DNA from: Apilactobacillus nanyangensis
GTDB lineage: Bacteria > Bacillota > Bacilli > Lactobacillales > Lactobacillaceae
Length of the DNA stretch: 64,000 bases
Direction: 5' to 3'
NCBI RefSeq assembly: GCF_016861915.1
Contig: NZ_BOLX01000002.1
Span: 62,001-126,000, forward strand
The translations under genes were made by a program, and so were the position numbers. The first letter of the stretch is position 1; the number at the start of each line of letters is the position of its first letter. The notes under the pieces were generated by a model. It had not been told where the DNA came from, did not search any database, and saw only the letters and a program-made list of their open reading frames with translations. Below are positions 45,865-54,606 of the stretch, one piece after another.

Positions 45865-48222
45865 ATGAATGAAAAAGTTCTATCAACTTTAGAATATGAA
45901 AAGGTTAAGAGCTCCATCGAGCAATACTTAACTACAAGAAATGGGAAAAAGGAACTAGCTGCACTATCACCGGTAGACAATCCTAACACTATTAATATGT
46001 GGCTTGATGAAACTGATGATGGAGCACATATTTTACGTTTAGATAAAGAAATTTCTATTCCCAAACTTGATGACGTTACTCCATACATGAAACGTTTAAA
46101 GATTGATGCTTCATTGAATGGTAGTGAACTATCAAAGATAAATAAGATTTTAAAGACATCTAACTATCTAGTTAGATTTTTTAATAACTTAAGAGACGAT
46201 GAAGTATCATTAAATCGTTTATATAAACTAATTAATGAAATTCAGGCCGTTCCAAACATCTCACAACGACTATCTGATTCAATTGACGATGATGGCAGAT
46301 TATTGAATACTGCTTCAAAGGAATTAAATTCAATTAGACGTCGAATGGATGTTATCAAAGGTGAAGTGCGTTCAATTATGAATCAATTCACTCAAAAACA
46401 CAGTAAGGATTTAACTGAACCAATCGTCACAATCAGAGAAGACAGAATGGTTTTACCAGTTAAAGCTGAAAATAAAAATAAGTTTGGTGGGATTGTCCAT
46501 GATCGTAGTTCTTCAGGCCAAACATTGTACATTGAACCAGCTTCAACAGTTGGTTTGAATACAGAACTTCGTCAAAAACAAATTGAAGAACGCCACGAAG
46601 AAAGACGTATCTTAATCGAATTATCTGACTTAATTCGTCCTTACCAAAGTGAAATTATTAATAACTCTAAGATATTAGGACACTTGGATTTAATTAATGC
46701 CAAGGCTAAATATGCGAGAGATTTGAAGGCAACCAGACCAGTTGTATCAAGCGAAAATCATGTTAACTTAAAGCAAGCTAGACATCCTTTAATTGATATG
46801 AATAAGGTCGTTGCTAATGATTTATACATTGGTAAAGATAACAAGGCAATTATTATCACTGGTCCTAATACCGGTGGTAAGACCATTACTATCAAGACAT
46901 TAGGACTACTTCAATTGATGGCTCAATCTGGATTGTTTGTGACAGCCAATGAAGGTTCATCCGTTGCTGTATTTGACAATGTCTTTGCTGACATTGGTGA
47001 TGAACAGTCAATTGAACAAAACCTAAGTACATTCTCATCACATATGGATAATATCGTTGATATTTTAGATGGAATCACTAAGAAGAGTTTGGTAATTCTT
47101 GATGAATTAGGTGCTGGAACTGACCCTAAAGAAGGTTCTGCATTGGCCATCGCTATTTTAGACAAAATTGCTGAAAAAGATTGTGATGTTGTTGCTACGA
47201 CTCATTATCCTGAATTAAAAGTTTATGCATACAATCGTCCTCAAACGATTAATGCATCTATGGAGTTCGATAGTGAAACCCTTCAACCAACTTATCATTT
47301 AATGATGGGTGTTCCTGGTCAAAGTAATGGTTTGAATATTGCATCTAGACTTGGTTTGGATGAGTCAATCATTACTGAAGCCAGATCACTTGTTGACCAA
47401 GACAGTCAAGACTTAAACACGATGATTGTTGAATTAACTGAACAAACAAAGCGTGCTCGTGTTGAGGCCGATGAACTAAAAGTTCAATTGGATGATGCAA
47501 CCAAACTACACGAAGATTTGAGTGAAGAATACGCTAAGTACAAGAACCAAAAGGATCGCTTGGTGACTGCTGCTAAGCAACAAGCAAATGAAATTGCTGA
47601 AGCTGCTAAGAAGAAAGCTGACGCAATTATCAAGGATCTTCATGAAAAGCAACGTAAGGTTGGTCAAGTTACCATCAAGGAAAATGAATTGATTGACGCT
47701 CAAGGTCAATTGAACTCATTACGTCATGACGTTAACCTGGTTAATAATCGTGTGTTGAAGAAGGCAAAAGCTAAACACGATTTCCATAAGGGTGACGACG
47801 TTATGGTGAAATCATACGGACAACGTGGTGTATTGGTTAAAAAGTTAGATGACAATGAATGGGAAGTTCAATTGGGAATTCTTAAGATGAGAATTGCTGA
47901 AGGCGACCTTGAAAAAATCAAAGTTGATAATGATGAACAAAGATTTAATACCAAGGTTAAGAGAACTGCTTCCAAACGTGTATCTGCTAAGTTAGATTTA
48001 CGTGGTCATCGCTATGAAGAAGCAATGCATGAAGTTGATCAATACTTGGATTCTGCCGTTCTTGCGGGATATCCTTCCGTTACAATTATTCACGGAAAGG
48101 GGACTGGAGCACTTAGACAAGGTGTCACAGATATGCTTTCCAGTGATAGAAGAGTTGAATCCTTTAATTATTCACCAGCAAATGCTGGAGGCGACGGTTC
48201 CACAGTGGTAAAATTGAAATAG
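45865..48222 (+). CDS. mutS2: Endonuclease MutS2
   Basis: 785 residues: MutS-like core with Walker A GPNTGGKTIT and LDELGAGTDP, a long coiled coil (about 510-630), a KOW-like segment (HKGDDVMVKSYGQRG) and a C-terminal Smr nuclease domain with LDLRGHRYEEA and IIHGKGTGAL. MutS2 suppresses recombination and, in Bacillus, also acts on collided ribosomes. It lacks the mismatch-binding domain of MutS. Confidence 0.97.
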   Translation: MNEKVLSTLEYEKVKSSIEQYLTTRNGKKELAALSPVDNPNTINMWLDETDDGAHILRLDKEISIPKLDDVTPYMKRLKIDASLNGSELSKINKILKTSNYLVRFFNNLRDDEVSLNRLYKLINEIQAVPNISQRLSDSIDDDGRLLNTASKELNSIRRRMDVIKGEVRSIMNQFTQKHSKDLTEPIVTIREDRMVLPVKAENKNKFGGIVHDRSSSGQTLYIEPASTVGLNTELRQKQIEERHEERRILIELSDLIRPYQSEIINNSKILGHLDLINAKAKYARDLKATRPVVSSENHVNLKQARHPLIDMNKVVANDLYIGKDNKAIIITGPNTGGKTITIKTLGLLQLMAQSGLFVTANEGSSVAVFDNVFADIGDEQSIEQNLSTFSSHMDNIVDILDGITKKSLVILDELGAGTDPKEGSALAIAILDKIAEKDCDVVATTHYPELKVYAYNRPQTINASMEFDSETLQPTYHLMMGVPGQSNGLNIASRLGLDESIITEARSLVDQDSQDLNTMIVELTEQTKRARVEADELKVQLDDATKLHEDLSEEYAKYKNQKDRLVTAAKQQANEIAEAAKKKADAIIKDLHEKQRKVGQVTIKENELIDAQGQLNSLRHDVNLVNNRVLKKAKAKHDFHKGDDVMVKSYGQRGVLVKKLDDNEWEVQLGILKMRIAEGDLEKIKVDNDEQRFNTKVKRTASKRVSAKLDLRGHRYEEAMHEVDQYLDSAVLAGYPSVTIIHGKGTGALRQGVTDMLSSDRRVESFNYSPANAGGDGSTVVKLK

Positions 48223-48312
48223 AAAATTAAATCGTATAAGACTTATTCTTTGCATTTAATTACTAAACAGTCTAAACTTACTTTCAGTAAGAAAAATAAG
48301 GAGGCTATTAAT

Positions 48313-48624
48313 ATGGTTTCAGAAACAACAGATAAGACATTTGAAAAAGATACTGCCGAAGGTGTTACTTTAACTGATTTTTGGGCAACTTGGTGTGGTC
48401 CTTGCCGTATGCAATCACCAGTTGTAGATCAATTATCTGAAGAAATGGGTGACAAGGTAACATTCAACAAGATGGATGTTGACCAAAACCCAGAAACACC
48501 ACAAAAGTTTGGTATTATGAGTATTCCAACTTTATTAGTAAAGAAGGATGGCGAAGTTGTAGATAGCATCGTGGGTTACCACAGCAAAGAACAACTTGCT
48601 AAAATCTTAAACCAATACCTATAA
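48313..48624 (+). CDS. trxA: Thioredoxin
   Basis: 103 residues with active site WCGPCR (Cys28, Cys31) and the cis-Pro in MSIPTLLV. It is the cytosolic disulfide reductant, likely donor for the peroxidase and sulfoxide reductase in this window. ATG 48313 lies 8 bp after AAGGAGG; in-frame codons further upstream are not part of thioredoxin. Confidence 0.97.
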   Translation: MVSETTDKTFEKDTAEGVTLTDFWATWCGPCRMQSPVVDQLSEEMGDKVTFNKMDVDQNPETPQKFGIMSIPTLLVKKDGEVVDSIVGYHSKEQLAKILNQYL

Positions 48625-48630
48625 GACAAT

Positions 48631-48669
48631 AAAAAAGAACGCTTAGCATTGCTAAGCGTTCTTTTTTTT
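48631..48669. terminator. Bidirectional terminator between trxA and yslB
   Basis: A perfect 17-bp stem, 48631-48647 (AAAAAAGAACGCTTAGC) with 48651-48667, has a 3-nt loop with A and T runs on both sides. It serves both convergent genes. Confidence 0.95.
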
Positions 48670-48670
48670 A

Positions 48671-49162
48671 TTATTGCTTTAAATCAAATTCTTTAACGGA
48701 ATCTTCAATTACTGGAGCAGGATGTTTTGGATCCATATGTACTCTAATAAGGACGGTTCCATCTTTTTCTTCTTTCGGATTCATTTCAGCTTCAGAAATA
48801 ACGCCAAATTGTTGTTGAGCAATTTGGGCTAGGAAACCAGATTCGAACATGAAGTCTGCATCTGGGTTGGCTTCGATTCTTTTAGCAACGATATCTCCGC
48901 TCAAAGTCCATTTAATTTCATGCTTGTTTTCAGAAGCAACTGATAGGTCACCTAAACCTGATTGTTTGAAAAATAGAACAGTATCCAAAGCATCTTTTAG
49001 TGGGAACTTTCTGGCAATCTTTTTACCAGCCCAGTACATGATGCTGTGGGTATCGTTTCCCAATAAATCGTTTAATAATACGTCTCTTAACAATTCTTGG
49101 CCCCATAGAGGACGAGTAGAATCATTATCAATTATTTTATTGTAAAGATTATTATTATCCAT
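48671..49162 (-). CDS. YslB family protein (DUF2507)
   Basis: 163-residue cytosolic protein matching the YslB/DUF2507 family (YWAGKKIARKFPL, then GFLAQIAQQQFGV), which is related to V4R-type domains. Its function is unknown. It is convergent with trxA and divergent from murI, the standard trxA-yslB-murI neighbourhood. ATG 49162 lies 8 bp after GAGGTTAA; a TTG five codons upstream is less likely. Confidence 0.85.
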   Translation of the reverse strand: MDNNNLYNKIIDNDSTRPLWGQELLRDVLLNDLLGNDTHSIMYWAGKKIARKFPLKDALDTVLFFKQSGLGDLSVASENKHEIKWTLSGDIVAKRIEANPDADFMFESGFLAQIAQQQFGVISEAEMNPKEEKDGTVLIRVHMDPKHPAPVIEDSVKEFDLKQ

Positions 49163-49326
49163 ACTTGTTAACCTCAATTCCTTATATACAAATACATTAT
49201 ATTATAAATTTATCATAATTTATATATCTCAGTAGAAATTAAAGCAAATGTTTATCCTTAATAAATGTCAGATGGTGCTAAAAATGGTAATATAATAGTA
49301 ATGGAACTGAAAAGAGGGTTACTACT

Positions 49327-50142
49327 TTGAGCAAAAAAGCGATTGGTTTTATGGATTCCGGAGTAGGTGGCTTAACTGTTGCTAAGCTGGCTATGAAGGA
49401 ATTACAAAACGAAAATATTGCATATTTGGGTGATGAAGCCCGTTTACCATACGGTGAAAAATCAAAAGAAGAAATTCAACAATATTCTCTACAAATAGCA
49501 AACTTCTTAATTAAAACAGAAGATATTAAAATGCTTGTGATTGCTTGTAATACAGCAACTTCATATGCTTTAGAATATTTACAAGAACATCTTTCAATCC
49601 CAGTAATTGGTGTTGTTAACCCTGGAAGCATTGCTGCGGTCAATAGTACAAAGACCAATCGTGTTGGATTAATTGCCACAAATGGGACTGTTAAGAGTGG
49701 TGCTTATGAAAAAGAAATTAACAAAATTAATAATAATGTTGAAGTATTTAGCCAAGGATGTCCAAGATTTGTTCCAATGGTGGAAAATCAAGAATATAAA
49801 GATTCAAGAACCCAAGGGGTAATCAATAATGATTTATCGACTATCAATGCAGATAGTGTTGATACCTTAATTCTTGGATGTACTCATTTTCCAATCATGC
49901 GTGAATTAATTCAAAAATCAGTTGGAGATTCTGTTAAATTAATTGATCCAGGATATGAGACAGTTAAGCAAATCAAGAAAATTTTACAACAACATCATCT
50001 TGAAAATGATGAAGAAGAAAATACTACTTATTCATTCTATACCACTGGTGATGCTAATAATTTTAATCAGGTTGCAAACGAATGGCTTAACTATGATGTA
50101 CACGCTAAGCATTTACCAATTAAAAAACTAGAGGAGCTATGA
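49327..50142 (+). CDS. murI: Glutamate racemase
   Basis: 271 residues. The two catalytic cysteines are in IACNTATSYA and LGCTHFPIM, with the N-terminal MDSGVGGLTV. It makes D-glutamate for peptidoglycan. The start is TTG 49327 after AGAGGG. TAATATAAT around 49290 is the likely -10 region. Its last bases overlap the start region of the next gene, so translation is coupled. Confidence 0.96.
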   Translation: MSKKAIGFMDSGVGGLTVAKLAMKELQNENIAYLGDEARLPYGEKSKEEIQQYSLQIANFLIKTEDIKMLVIACNTATSYALEYLQEHLSIPVIGVVNPGSIAAVNSTKTNRVGLIATNGTVKSGAYEKEINKINNNVEVFSQGCPRFVPMVENQEYKDSRTQGVINNDLSTINADSVDTLILGCTHFPIMRELIQKSVGDSVKLIDPGYETVKQIKKILQQHHLENDEEENTTYSFYTTGDANNFNQVANEWLNYDVHAKHLPIKKLEEL

Positions 50143-50144
50143 TT

Positions 50145-50735
50145 ATGGAAACAATTGTAATTGCGACTAACAATCAAAATAAGGCCCGCGAATTTCGCGA
50201 AATGTTTGCCGATAAAAATATCGACTTTAAAACACTTGCAGATTTTCCAGAATTAGGTAAAATTATTGAAAATGGTGAGTCATTTGAAGAAAATGCCACC
50301 ATTAAAGCACAAGCCATTTTCGAGCGAACTAACTTAGCCGTTTTAGCTGATGATTCTGGTTTGGAAGTGCCTGCATTAAATAATGAACCTGGAATTCATT
50401 CAGCTAGATATGCTGGAGACCATGATGATGACGCGAACAATAAAAAGCTATTAGCAAAATTAGGTGATAGTGACAAGCGTGACGCTAAATTTGTGACTTG
50501 CTTAGTATTATTGAATCAACATGGTGAAAAATTCGTCGTTTATGGAACCGTAGAGGGAACCATTTTAAAATCACCAAGAGGTAATAATGGTTTTGGATAC
50601 GACCCATTATTTTATGTACCAAGTAAGAAGAAGACCATGGCAGAAATGTCTGATCATGAAAAAAATGAGATAAGCCATCGTGGAAATGCAATTAAACAAC
50701 TATATAGTAAGTTTGACGAATGGTGGAAGGCTTAA
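50145..50735 (+). CDS. rdgB: XTP/dITP diphosphatase (HAM1/RdgB)
   Basis: 196 residues with ATNNQNKAREF, DDSGLEVPAL and a C-terminal SHRGNAIKQL. It removes non-canonical purine nucleotides (XTP, dITP, HAM-triphosphates). ATG 50145 is 8 bp after GAGGAG; ATG 50139 is in frame but too close to it. It forms an operon with murI. Confidence 0.96.
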   Translation: METIVIATNNQNKAREFREMFADKNIDFKTLADFPELGKIIENGESFEENATIKAQAIFERTNLAVLADDSGLEVPALNNEPGIHSARYAGDHDDDANNKKLLAKLGDSDKRDAKFVTCLVLLNQHGEKFVVYGTVEGTILKSPRGNNGFGYDPLFYVPSKKKTMAEMSDHEKNEISHRGNAIKQLYSKFDEWWKA

Positions 50736-50804
50736 GATTAAACTAATTGTAAGATTAAATAGTAAATGCTATTATAATCATATAAACGTATGAGGAGGGG
50801 TTGC

Positions 50805-51182
50805 ATGACAATTGGAGGATTAGCTGGTTTGATTGCTGCAGTTGCATTTTTCATTGTTGCAATTTGTGCTGCAGTTCTACTAATCAAGTTATCTAAGACT
50901 GTTGATGAGGTAAATAAGAATATTAATTCTATTTCCCAAGATATTGATGTAATATCAAAACAAGCCGAAGATATTTTAGCTAGCTCAAATTCATTAGTTA
51001 AGGATGTTAATGAAAAAATCAACACCTTGGATCCAGTTTATCAAGCTGCTGCAGATGTTGGACAAAGCGTTAGCGATTTAAATAACGCAACTCAAAACTT
51101 AGCCAAAAAGTTCCAAAACAGAAAGAAAAAATCATTTATGGAAAAAGCCGCAGGAGCTGGCTTTAGAATGTTTAAAAAATAA
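50805..51182 (+). CDS. DUF948 domain-containing membrane protein
   Basis: 125 residues: one N-terminal transmembrane segment (about 5-28), then an amphipathic helical region (TVDEVNKNINSISQDID) of the DUF948 type, and a basic end. Function is unknown; the family is widespread in Firmicutes next to YtxH-like genes. ATG 50805 lies 5 bp after AGGAGGGG. It is followed by a YtxH-like gene after 15 bp, probably one operon. Confidence 0.82.
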   Translation: MTIGGLAGLIAAVAFFIVAICAAVLLIKLSKTVDEVNKNINSISQDIDVISKQAEDILASSNSLVKDVNEKINTLDPVYQAAADVGQSVSDLNNATQNLAKKFQNRKKKSFMEKAAGAGFRMFKK

Positions 51183-51197
51183 AAGGGAGTGTTTTTT

Positions 51198-51620
51198 ATG
51201 AAAAAGACAGGACTATTTTTATTAGGATTAACTACTGGTGCAGCAGCTGCTGCATACATTGCATACCGTAAAATGGATGATGAAAAGACAAAGGAATTCG
51301 TTAACAGTACTGTAAAGACTGCCAACGACCTAAAAGATCGTGCATTAGACTATGCTTTTTACGCTTTAGATTCTGTTGATGACGTAAAAGAACAACTACA
51401 ATACAAGACCTCAGATGCAAAGTCAAAGATTAAAGATGCTGCAGGTAAGGTTAACGATAATGTAGTTAACAAAGCACAATACTACTATGACGAAGGTAGT
51501 ACCCAATTCCACAAAGCAGCTGACAACTTGAGAAATCAAGTTAGAAAAAATGCTGATGACAGTCAAGATATTGTCATCGATCCAGATGCTTTAAAACAAG
51601 AAGATAATTTAAGTAAATAA
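51198..51620 (+). CDS. YtxH-like general stress/membrane protein
   Basis: 140 residues: a hydrophobic N-terminal segment rich in Gly/Ala (LFLLGLTTGAAAAAYIAYRK), then a long charged helical domain with Lys/Asp/Ala repeats. This is the YtxH (DUF/Gvp-like) form of small membrane-anchored stress proteins. ATG 51198 lies 8 bp after GGGAG. It is paired with the DUF948 gene and followed by a terminator before ccpA. Confidence 0.75.
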   Translation: MKKTGLFLLGLTTGAAAAAYIAYRKMDDEKTKEFVNSTVKTANDLKDRALDYAFYALDSVDDVKEQLQYKTSDAKSKIKDAAGKVNDNVVNKAQYYYDEGSTQFHKAADNLRNQVRKNADDSQDIVIDPDALKQEDNLSK

Positions 51621-51631
51621 TTTTAAATTGT

Positions 51632-51668
51632 AAAAGAGGCCTGACTTTGTCTGGTCTCTTTTATTTCT
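51632..51668 (+). terminator. Terminator after the YtxH-like gene
   Basis: AAAAGAGGCC (51632-51641) pairs with GGTCTCTTTT (51653-51662), with one wobble, followed by ATTTCTT. Confidence 0.8.
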
Positions 51669-51684
51669 TAAAGAGGTGGTAGTC

Positions 51685-51713
51685 TTGTTAAATCGTCTTT
51701 TATCTGATATATT
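51685..51713 (+). promoter_or_regulatory. Promoter of ccpA
   Basis: TTGTTA (51685-51690) and TATATT (51708-51713) are 17 bp apart, predicting transcription from about 51720. Confidence 0.65.
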
Positions 51714-51724
51714 TGTAAACATAT

Positions 51725-51738
51725 TGAAAGCGCTATGA
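51725..51738 (+). promoter_or_regulatory. cre site for CcpA autoregulation
   Basis: TGAAAGCGCTATGA fits the catabolite-responsive element consensus TGWNANCGNTNWCA with one mismatch (G for C at position 13). It lies just downstream of the predicted ccpA transcription start, the position for a roadblock-type autorepression. Confidence 0.65.
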
Positions 51739-51775
51739 AAACAAACCAGGCGGACTTAAAGAGGAGTTTGAGAGA

Positions 51776-52777
51776 ATGGAAAAGCAAAATGTAACTATTT
51801 ACGATGTTGCTAGAGAATCTGGTGTTTCCATGGCTACTGTTTCTAGAGTTTTGAATGGAAACAGTAACGTACGACAAGCAACCAAAGAAAAAGTGTTGAA
51901 GGTCATAGATGATCTGGACTATCGCCCTAATGCTGTTGCAAGGGGACTAGCAAGTAAGAAGACAACAACGGTTGGGGTAATCATTCCCGATGTAACCGAT
52001 GGATACTTTTCTTCACTAGCTCGTGGAATTGATGATATTGCTACTATGTACAAGTACAATATCATTTTAGCCAATTCGGATGATAATCCTGATAAGGAAG
52101 CATCAGTACTAAATACATTGTTAAGTAAACAAGTTGATGGAATTATCTTTATGGGTAATGAAATTAATGATGATTTAAGAGCTGATTTTAAGCGTTCTGA
52201 CTGTCCAATCGTGCTTGCAGGTTCAGTTGATATTAACAATTCTGTACCTAGTGTAAACATCGATTATGCAGATGCTGTTATGAATGAGACAGAACGTTTA
52301 ATCAAAAATGGTAATTCTAGAATTGCCTTTGCATCTGGTTCAATGAAACAAGATGTTAATAAGGAATACCGACTAAAAGGATATGTTTCAGCTCTAGAAA
52401 ACAATAACATCAAGTTTGATGACAAATTGGTTTTCGAAACAAAGGGAACATATGAAGATGGTTATGACTTAGCTGAAAAAATTATCAATGATAAGATTAC
52501 TGCGGCTGTAGCAACTAATGATGAATTGGCTGCCGGAATTTTAAATGGAATGACCGATAGAGGTGTTTCAGTGCCACAAGATTTTGAATTATTCACAAGT
52601 AATAATACAAAATTAGCTAAGATGATGAGACCACAATTGTCTTCAATCACTCAACCTTTATATGATATTGGTGCGGTAGCAATGAGATTATTGACCAAGA
52701 TTATGAATAAAGAAGAGATTGATAACCGTTATGTGGTTTTAGGCTATGAAATAGTTGAACGCGACTCAACTAAATAG
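51776..52777 (+). CDS. ccpA: Catabolite control protein A
   Basis: LacI/GalR-family regulator of 333 residues: N-terminal helix-turn-helix (TIYDVARESGVSMATVSRVLNGN), hinge (NAVARGLASKKTTTVGVIIPD) and periplasmic-binding-like core. With HPr-Ser-P it controls carbon catabolite repression. GAGGAG precedes the ATG. A cre site in its own leader suggests autoregulation. The pepQ gene, commonly divergent from ccpA in lactobacilli, is not adjacent here. Confidence 0.94.
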   Translation: MEKQNVTIYDVARESGVSMATVSRVLNGNSNVRQATKEKVLKVIDDLDYRPNAVARGLASKKTTTVGVIIPDVTDGYFSSLARGIDDIATMYKYNIILANSDDNPDKEASVLNTLLSKQVDGIIFMGNEINDDLRADFKRSDCPIVLAGSVDINNSVPSVNIDYADAVMNETERLIKNGNSRIAFASGSMKQDVNKEYRLKGYVSALENNNIKFDDKLVFETKGTYEDGYDLAEKIINDKITAAVATNDELAAGILNGMTDRGVSVPQDFELFTSNNTKLAKMMRPQLSSITQPLYDIGAVAMRLLTKIMNKEEIDNRYVVLGYEIVERDSTK

Positions 52778-52872
52778 CTGATATAGTAACTTGATTAATT
52801 ATATACTGATTGATATAATTGATATGTTTGTAAACTAATGAAACAATAGAATTCGAGAGGAGTGCTGTGATT

Positions 52873-53607
52873 ATGTCAGGACATTCAAAATGGCATAACA
52901 TTCAAGGACGTAAAGGTGCCCAAGATAAAAAACGTGGTAAGATTTTCCAAAAATTGTCTCGTGATTTATACCAAGCTGCTAAAGCTGGTGGTCCAGAACC
53001 AGATGGTAACCCACAATTACGTCTTGTGATTGATAAAGCTCATGCTGCCAACATGCCTAAGGATAACATTCAACGTGCTATCGATAAGGCTTCTGGTCAA
53101 GGTGGAGCAAACTACGAAGAAATTACTTACGAAGGATATGGACCTGCTGGTACAGCTATCATGGTTTCTTGCTTAACTGATAACAAGAACCGTACTGCTG
53201 CTGCCGTACGTTCAGCATTCAGTCACCATGGTGGTTCACTAGGATCAAATGGTTCTGTTTCATACATGTTTGACCGTAAAGGATACATCGTTATCCTACG
53301 TGACGGTTTAGATGTTGATGAAGACAGCATGTTAATGGATGTATTAGATGCTGGTGGAGAAGACATGAAGTCAGATGATGACCAATTTGAAATCTTTACT
53401 GCACCTTCAGATTTAACTGCTGTTAGAGATGCTTTACAAGAAAAATATGATTTAGATACTGCTGAAGTAACAATGTTCCCTCAAAACAAGACTGCTGTAC
53501 CAAGTGACAAAGTTTCACAATACACTGGTCTAATTGACGAACTTGATGAAAACGATGACGTTCAAGACGTTTACGAAGCAGCTGAATTACCTGAAGCAGC
53601 TGAATAA
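52873..53607 (+). CDS. YebC/PmpR family protein
   Basis: 244 residues with the family N-terminus [18 protein letters not shown] and the blocks [11 protein letters not shown] and [14 protein letters not shown]. Members were described as DNA-binding regulators, and recent work assigns the YebC class to rescue of ribosomes at polyproline stretches. ATG 52873 is chosen over GTG 52867 because of spacing from GAGAGGAG. A strong terminator follows. Confidence 0.93.
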   Translation: MSGHSKWHNIQGRKGAQDKKRGKIFQKLSRDLYQAAKAGGPEPDGNPQLRLVIDKAHAANMPKDNIQRAIDKASGQGGANYEEITYEGYGPAGTAIMVSCLTDNKNRTAAAVRSAFSHHGGSLGSNGSVSYMFDRKGYIVILRDGLDVDEDSMLMDVLDAGGEDMKSDDDQFEIFTAPSDLTAVRDALQEKYDLDTAEVTMFPQNKTAVPSDKVSQYTGLIDELDENDDVQDVYEAAELPEAAE

Positions 53608-53610
53608 TTT

Positions 53611-53640
53611 AAAAGGATGCACATTTGTGCATCCTTTTTT
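53611..53640 (+). terminator. Terminator after yebC
   Basis: A perfect 13-bp stem, AAAAGGATGCACA (53611-53623) with TGTGCATCCTTTT (53626-53638), has a TT loop and runs into T's. Confidence 0.93.
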
Positions 53641-53655
53641 GTATAAAAATAAATG

Positions 53656-53697
53656 AAACCTCTACTTTTTTCGAATATAAAAAGTGGAGGTTTTTTT
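53656..53697 (+). promoter_or_regulatory. comG control hairpin: terminator, ComX-like box and ribosome-binding site superimposed
   Basis: Arms 53656-53670 (AAACCTCTACTTTTT) and 53679-53693 (AAAAAGTGGAGGTTT) form a 15-bp stem with one wobble and an 8-nt loop, followed by T's, so it looks like a second terminator. The loop holds TCGAATA (53671-53677; the preceding T gives TTCGAATA), one base from the competence box TACGAATA. The 3' arm holds the comGA ribosome-binding site GTGGAGG (53684-53690), 7 bp before the ATG. Readthrough RNA would be terminated or have its ribosome site hidden; RNA started at the box would be free of the 5' arm. Confidence 0.6.
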
Positions 53698-54606
53698 ATG
53701 AGTATTTCAAATTATTTTGATAATTTAATTAATCAAGCAGTTGAAGAAAAAATAAAAGATATATATCTGCTGCCGATTAATGAAAATTATGTTGTTAGAG
53801 AACATACAGGGATGGATATTTTAAATCATGATTGCATTAATTATGATAAAGCAACTAAATTAATTAACTATTGTAAATATATTGCTGGGATGTCTATTAG
53901 TGAACGGAGGAGACCACAGATTGGTTCTTTTGAGTTTGTGTCGAATCAAAAGAAATTTTTCTTGCGATTTTCCTCAGTCGGGAATTACAAGAACCACGAG
54001 ACAATGGTCATCAGAATTATTTATTCTTTAGACGATGAAACAATTAATTATGATGATGAAAATCAGTTTCACCGTTTGAAGGAATTAGCTGACCAAAATG
54101 GCATGATTATTTTTGCAGGTAAGACAGGTTCAGGTAAAACGACATCCATTTATCATTTAGCCAATGCTATGAGTCGTAATAAATTAATCATGAGCATTGA
54201 AGATCCGGTGGAAATTATTGATACCAATTTTCTTCAATTGCAGGTCAATGAATCAGCTGACATGGGATACGATGAATTAATTAAAGTAGGCTTAAGAAGC
54301 CGTCCTGACGTATTCATTATTGGTGAAATTAGAGATGCTAATACAGCTAAATCTGCAATACGTGCATCGTTATCAGGACACTTAGTGCTGACCACAATTC
54401 ATGCTAGAAATATTGATGGTGTGATTAATCGTTTAAGTCAACTGGGATGTGATTATGACGATTTATTCAATTGTTTAAATGCGGTCGTTTTCCAAAAATT
54501 ATCTATAAAAAATCAAAAAGAGCTTTCCGTCAACATGGATATTAGGAATGACTTTAAAGATTTAAAAGAAAGGATAATTGGCAATGGCAAAGCTATCATT
54601 GAATAA
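53698..54606 (+). CDS. comGA: Competence pilus assembly ATPase ComGA
   Basis: 302-residue GspE/PilB-type ATPase of the DNA-uptake pilus. It has Walker A FAGKTGSGKTTS (about residues 139-150), the Asp box EDPVEI and the Walker B/His region FIIGEIRDANTAKSAIRASLSGHLVLTTIHA (key residues GEIRD and TTIHA). It is shorter than type II secretion ATPases because the N-terminal domain is missing, as in other ComGA proteins. ATG 53698 lies 7 bp after GTGGAGG. It overlaps comGB by 23 bp. Confidence 0.95.
   Translation: MSISNYFDNLINQAVEEKIKDIYLLPINENYVVREHTGMDILNHDCINYDKATKLINYCKYIAGMSISERRRPQIGSFEFVSNQKKFFLRFSSVGNYKNHETMVIRIIYSLDDETINYDDENQFHRLKELADQNGMIIFAGKTGSGKTTSIYHLANAMSRNKLIMSIEDPVEIIDTNFLQLQVNESADMGYDELIKVGLRSRPDVFIIGEIRDANTAKSAIRASLSGHLVLTTIHARNIDGVINRLSQLGCDYDDLFNCLNAVVFQKLSIKNQKELSVNMDIRNDFKDLKERIIGNGKAIIE

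Noticed and set aside
48250-48312. N-terminal extension of thioredoxin
   Set aside because: The AAGGAGG ribosome site lies just before ATG 48313, and the extension has no counterpart in thioredoxins.
53608-53700. Two tandem terminators as evidence of a mobile-element boundary before comG
   Set aside because: No direct repeats, integrase or tRNA is nearby, and yebC and comG are core genes; the second hairpin is better explained as comG regulation.
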